Shown here: positions 6,275 through 7,407 of the stretch, one piece after another | Numbering within the stretch: position 1 is the first letter of the stretch | Layout of the letters: each line of letters opens with the position of its first letter | Assembly: GCA_020793555.1 (NCBI GenBank) | Contig: DQIO01000212.1 | Span: forward strand, 1-7,407 | DNA length: 7,407 nucleotides | From: Methanosarcinaceae archaeon | Lineage (GTDB): Archaea; Halobacteriota; Methanosarcinia; Methanosarcinales; Methanosarcinaceae | Reading direction: 5' to 3' | Notes under the pieces: generated by a model | Database searches by the model: none | Seen by the model: the letters and a program-made list of their open reading frames with translations, nothing else | What the model was told of the DNA's origin: nothing | Position numbers and translations under genes: made by a program

Positions 6275-7219
6275 TTACCATAAAATTGAAACATAACTTG
6301 TAAAGATTGTAGACAGTAATACGTCAACAATAAGTGAAACAAATAACACACTACGATATCTGGAACCCTGCAAAAAAAGCCTGCCTCCACGCTCAGGCAA
6401 TGGGTTTTTGATAAAATCAAATGATTGTGTGAGCATCCATGTGCCTGCGAATATTGCACCTGTAAAGAAGATTGGACCAAGATGTGCCGTCCACCCAATG
6501 ACAATTGATGCTACGAATCCTGCAACCCAGCAAAGTGTTACAAATTTTGAAGTTATCGGAACGCCGAATGTGACCGGAAATGTTGGTGCACCTTTAGCAC
6601 GATCGCCTTCCACATCTCTTGCAACACCTGACAATGTGAATCCCCAGTCTGTGACACACATCATCATGCCTAAGAAAATTGCAGGAATTGGCAATATTAA
6701 AGAATCTGCACTTTCTTTTAAGATTCCAGCCGGGTCAAAGGCTAACCATATTCCAATTGGGACAAGACCATACGCAATTCCCACAGGTACGAAACTCAAG
6801 AACGTCATTCTCTTTGCCACTAGTGAATATATGCTGATAGTAGTGACTGCGATCAATAATATCACAAAGGATTCAGGATTGAGATAAAAAGATGTTACTG
6901 AAGCAATAATCGCTAGAAAAAGTGAATAAAAAAGTGCTTGTTTTTTTGATATATTTGAGGAGGGAAGCGGACGATTTGGTAGGTTTATCTCGTCGATGTC
7001 GATGTCGCAACAGTCATTGAACACATAAGAACTTGTGATCGCTGCATAGCCACCTATCACTGCAATAATGAATGGGATCAGCGGTGGAAATACACCTGCC
7101 AAAAGATATGACGCTAACAACGCACTTGCTGCCGGAAGTGCCAGATCCATATCTGCGATTTCGGGTCGCAACATTTCAATATATGGGTTTTGCGGCTTTG
7201 ATTCTGTTGTTGATACCAA
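6275..7219 (-). CDS. UbiA-family polyprenyltransferase
   Basis: Integral membrane enzyme predicted to transfer a polyprenyl chain from its diphosphate to an aromatic, alcohol or tetrapyrrole-like acceptor. Numbering from TTG 7219 (314 residues): the N-terminal LRPE typical of UbiA/BchG-like members is at about 17-20; the first Asp-rich motif N68-D69-x2-D72-x-D74-x-D76 is followed by INLPNRPLPS; the second is D202-x3-D206 in ARDVEGDRAKG. About eight or nine hydrophobic helices fill the rest. The PNRPLPS segment recalls both DGGGP synthase and bacteriochlorophyll synthase. The frame extends to GTG 7228, but that GTG lies inside the ribosome-binding site AGGTGAT (7230-7224), so TTG 7219, 4 bases after it, is the likely start. 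It is the first gene of the block with the reductase-like and radical SAM genes. It may be a paralogue of the host's housekeeping lipid enzyme, but this window cannot show that. Family certain, acceptor unknown. Confidence 0.9.
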   Translation of the reverse strand: MVSTTESKPQNPYIEMLRPEIADMDLALPAASALLASYLLAGVFPPLIPFIIAVIGGYAAITSSYVFNDCCDIDIDEINLPNRPLPSSNISKKQALFYSLFLAIIASVTSFYLNPESFVILLIAVTTISIYSLVAKRMTFLSFVPVGIAYGLVPIGIWLAFDPAGILKESADSLILPIPAIFLGMMMCVTDWGFTLSGVARDVEGDRAKGAPTFPVTFGVPITSKFVTLCWVAGFVASIVIGWTAHLGPIFFTGAIFAGTWMLTQSFDFIKNPLPERGGRLFLQGSRYRSVLFVSLIVDVLLSTIFTSYVSILW

Positions 7220-7223
7220 ATAT

Positions 7224-7267
7224 ATCACCTTATATGTCTACTTCCTAATTTCCATATTATATATTAG
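7224..7267 (-). promoter_or_regulatory. Promoter and ribosome-binding site of the UbiA operon
   Basis: On the minus strand the TATA-like CTAATATATAATA (7267-7255) is followed about 25-30 bases downstream by AAGGTGAT (7231-7224), a near-perfect archaeal ribosome-binding site. Transcription from this box would begin just before that site, giving a very short leader. The arrangement supports a single promoter for the three minus-strand genes. Confidence 0.55.
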
Positions 7268-7321
7268 CATTGTTATACTGAACAGGCGCAAAACACATTT
7301 CAAGCAATTATAAATGTCTAC

Positions 7322-7348
7322 ACACCAGAATTAATTTTGTTCTAGTGT
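7322..7348. repeat. Imperfect inverted repeat upstream of the UbiA promoter
   Basis: ACACCAGAA (7322-7330) and TTCTAGTGT (7340-7348) are reverse complements except for one position, separated by 9 AT-rich bases. It lies about 60 bases upstream of the UbiA TATA box. It could be an operator or part of a terminator from a gene beyond the right edge. The rest of 7268-7407 shows no convincing gene: a plus-strand ATG at 7385 is open to the edge, but only for 7 codons and without a ribosome-binding site. Confidence 0.35.
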
Positions 7349-7407
7349 ATCGATTCCAAAGTAACCTAACAACACTTATTAACCATGCTGCTCATTAATC
7401 ATTATGG

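Noticed and set aside
6408..6887. A 159-codon open frame on the plus strand
   Set aside because: It lies wholly antisense to the UbiA gene, which has clear family motifs, a ribosome-binding site and membrane segments. The antisense translation has no recognisable motif or ribosome-binding site.
1..7407. CRISPR arrays, insertion sequences, tRNA or rRNA genes, attachment sites
   Set aside because: No regularly spaced repeats, transposase motifs, cloverleaf-like sequences or long terminal inverted repeats were seen on either strand.

Overview
The window reads as a chromosomal segment of a methanogenic archaeon, most likely of the Methanosarcinaceae/Methanosarcinales type. The main evidence is a full-length mtd gene (F420-dependent methylene-tetrahydromethanopterin dehydrogenase). 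Support comes from an archaeal COG1340-like coiled-coil protein beside serB, archaeal TATA-box/GGTGA-type start regions, moderate AT-richness, and an isoprenoid-modifying UbiA plus geranylgeranyl-reductase-like pair. There is no sign of an insertion sequence, phage, CRISPR array, tRNA or rRNA. The species cannot be fixed from the sequence alone.

Layout, left to right. (a) 3-155 (+) is the probable C-terminal end of a gene cut by the window edge. (b) 282-887 (+) is a compact membrane metalloprotease of the M50/site-2 protease family. Its 3' end overlaps, tail to tail, a 70-residue single-pass membrane protein at 873-1085 (-). (c) mtd, 1152-1982 (-), ends in a strong hairpin/T-rich terminator. 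(d) A divergent ~200-bp promoter region separates mtd from serB (2189-2857, +), which is followed by a coiled-coil protein gene (2937-3794, +) and a terminator hairpin. (e) 3903-7219 (-) is a three-gene operon-like block read right to left: UbiA-family prenyltransferase, divergent geranylgeranyl-reductase-like flavoprotein, and a radical SAM protein with a SPASM/Twitch-like C-terminal region. (f) 7220-7407 holds the promoter region of that block and no convincing gene.

The most interesting part is block (e). A polyprenyl transferase, a flavoprotein related to enzymes that saturate prenyl chains, and a radical SAM enzyme lie on one strand with close spacing. The first two mimic the logic of the bacteriochlorophyll synthase/reductase pair (BchG/BchP): attach an isoprenoid to an acceptor, then reduce it. 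In a Methanosarcinales methanogen an attractive but unproven target is methanophenazine, whose prenyl ether side chain has one saturated unit. A modified archaeal ether lipid is the main alternative. The reductase-like protein departs from canonical archaeal geranylgeranyl reductases at three usually conserved places, so a different substrate is likely.

Several starts were moved from the longest open frame on the basis of ribosome-binding sites: TTG 7219 for UbiA, ATG 6259 for the reductase and ATG 5042 for the radical SAM protein.
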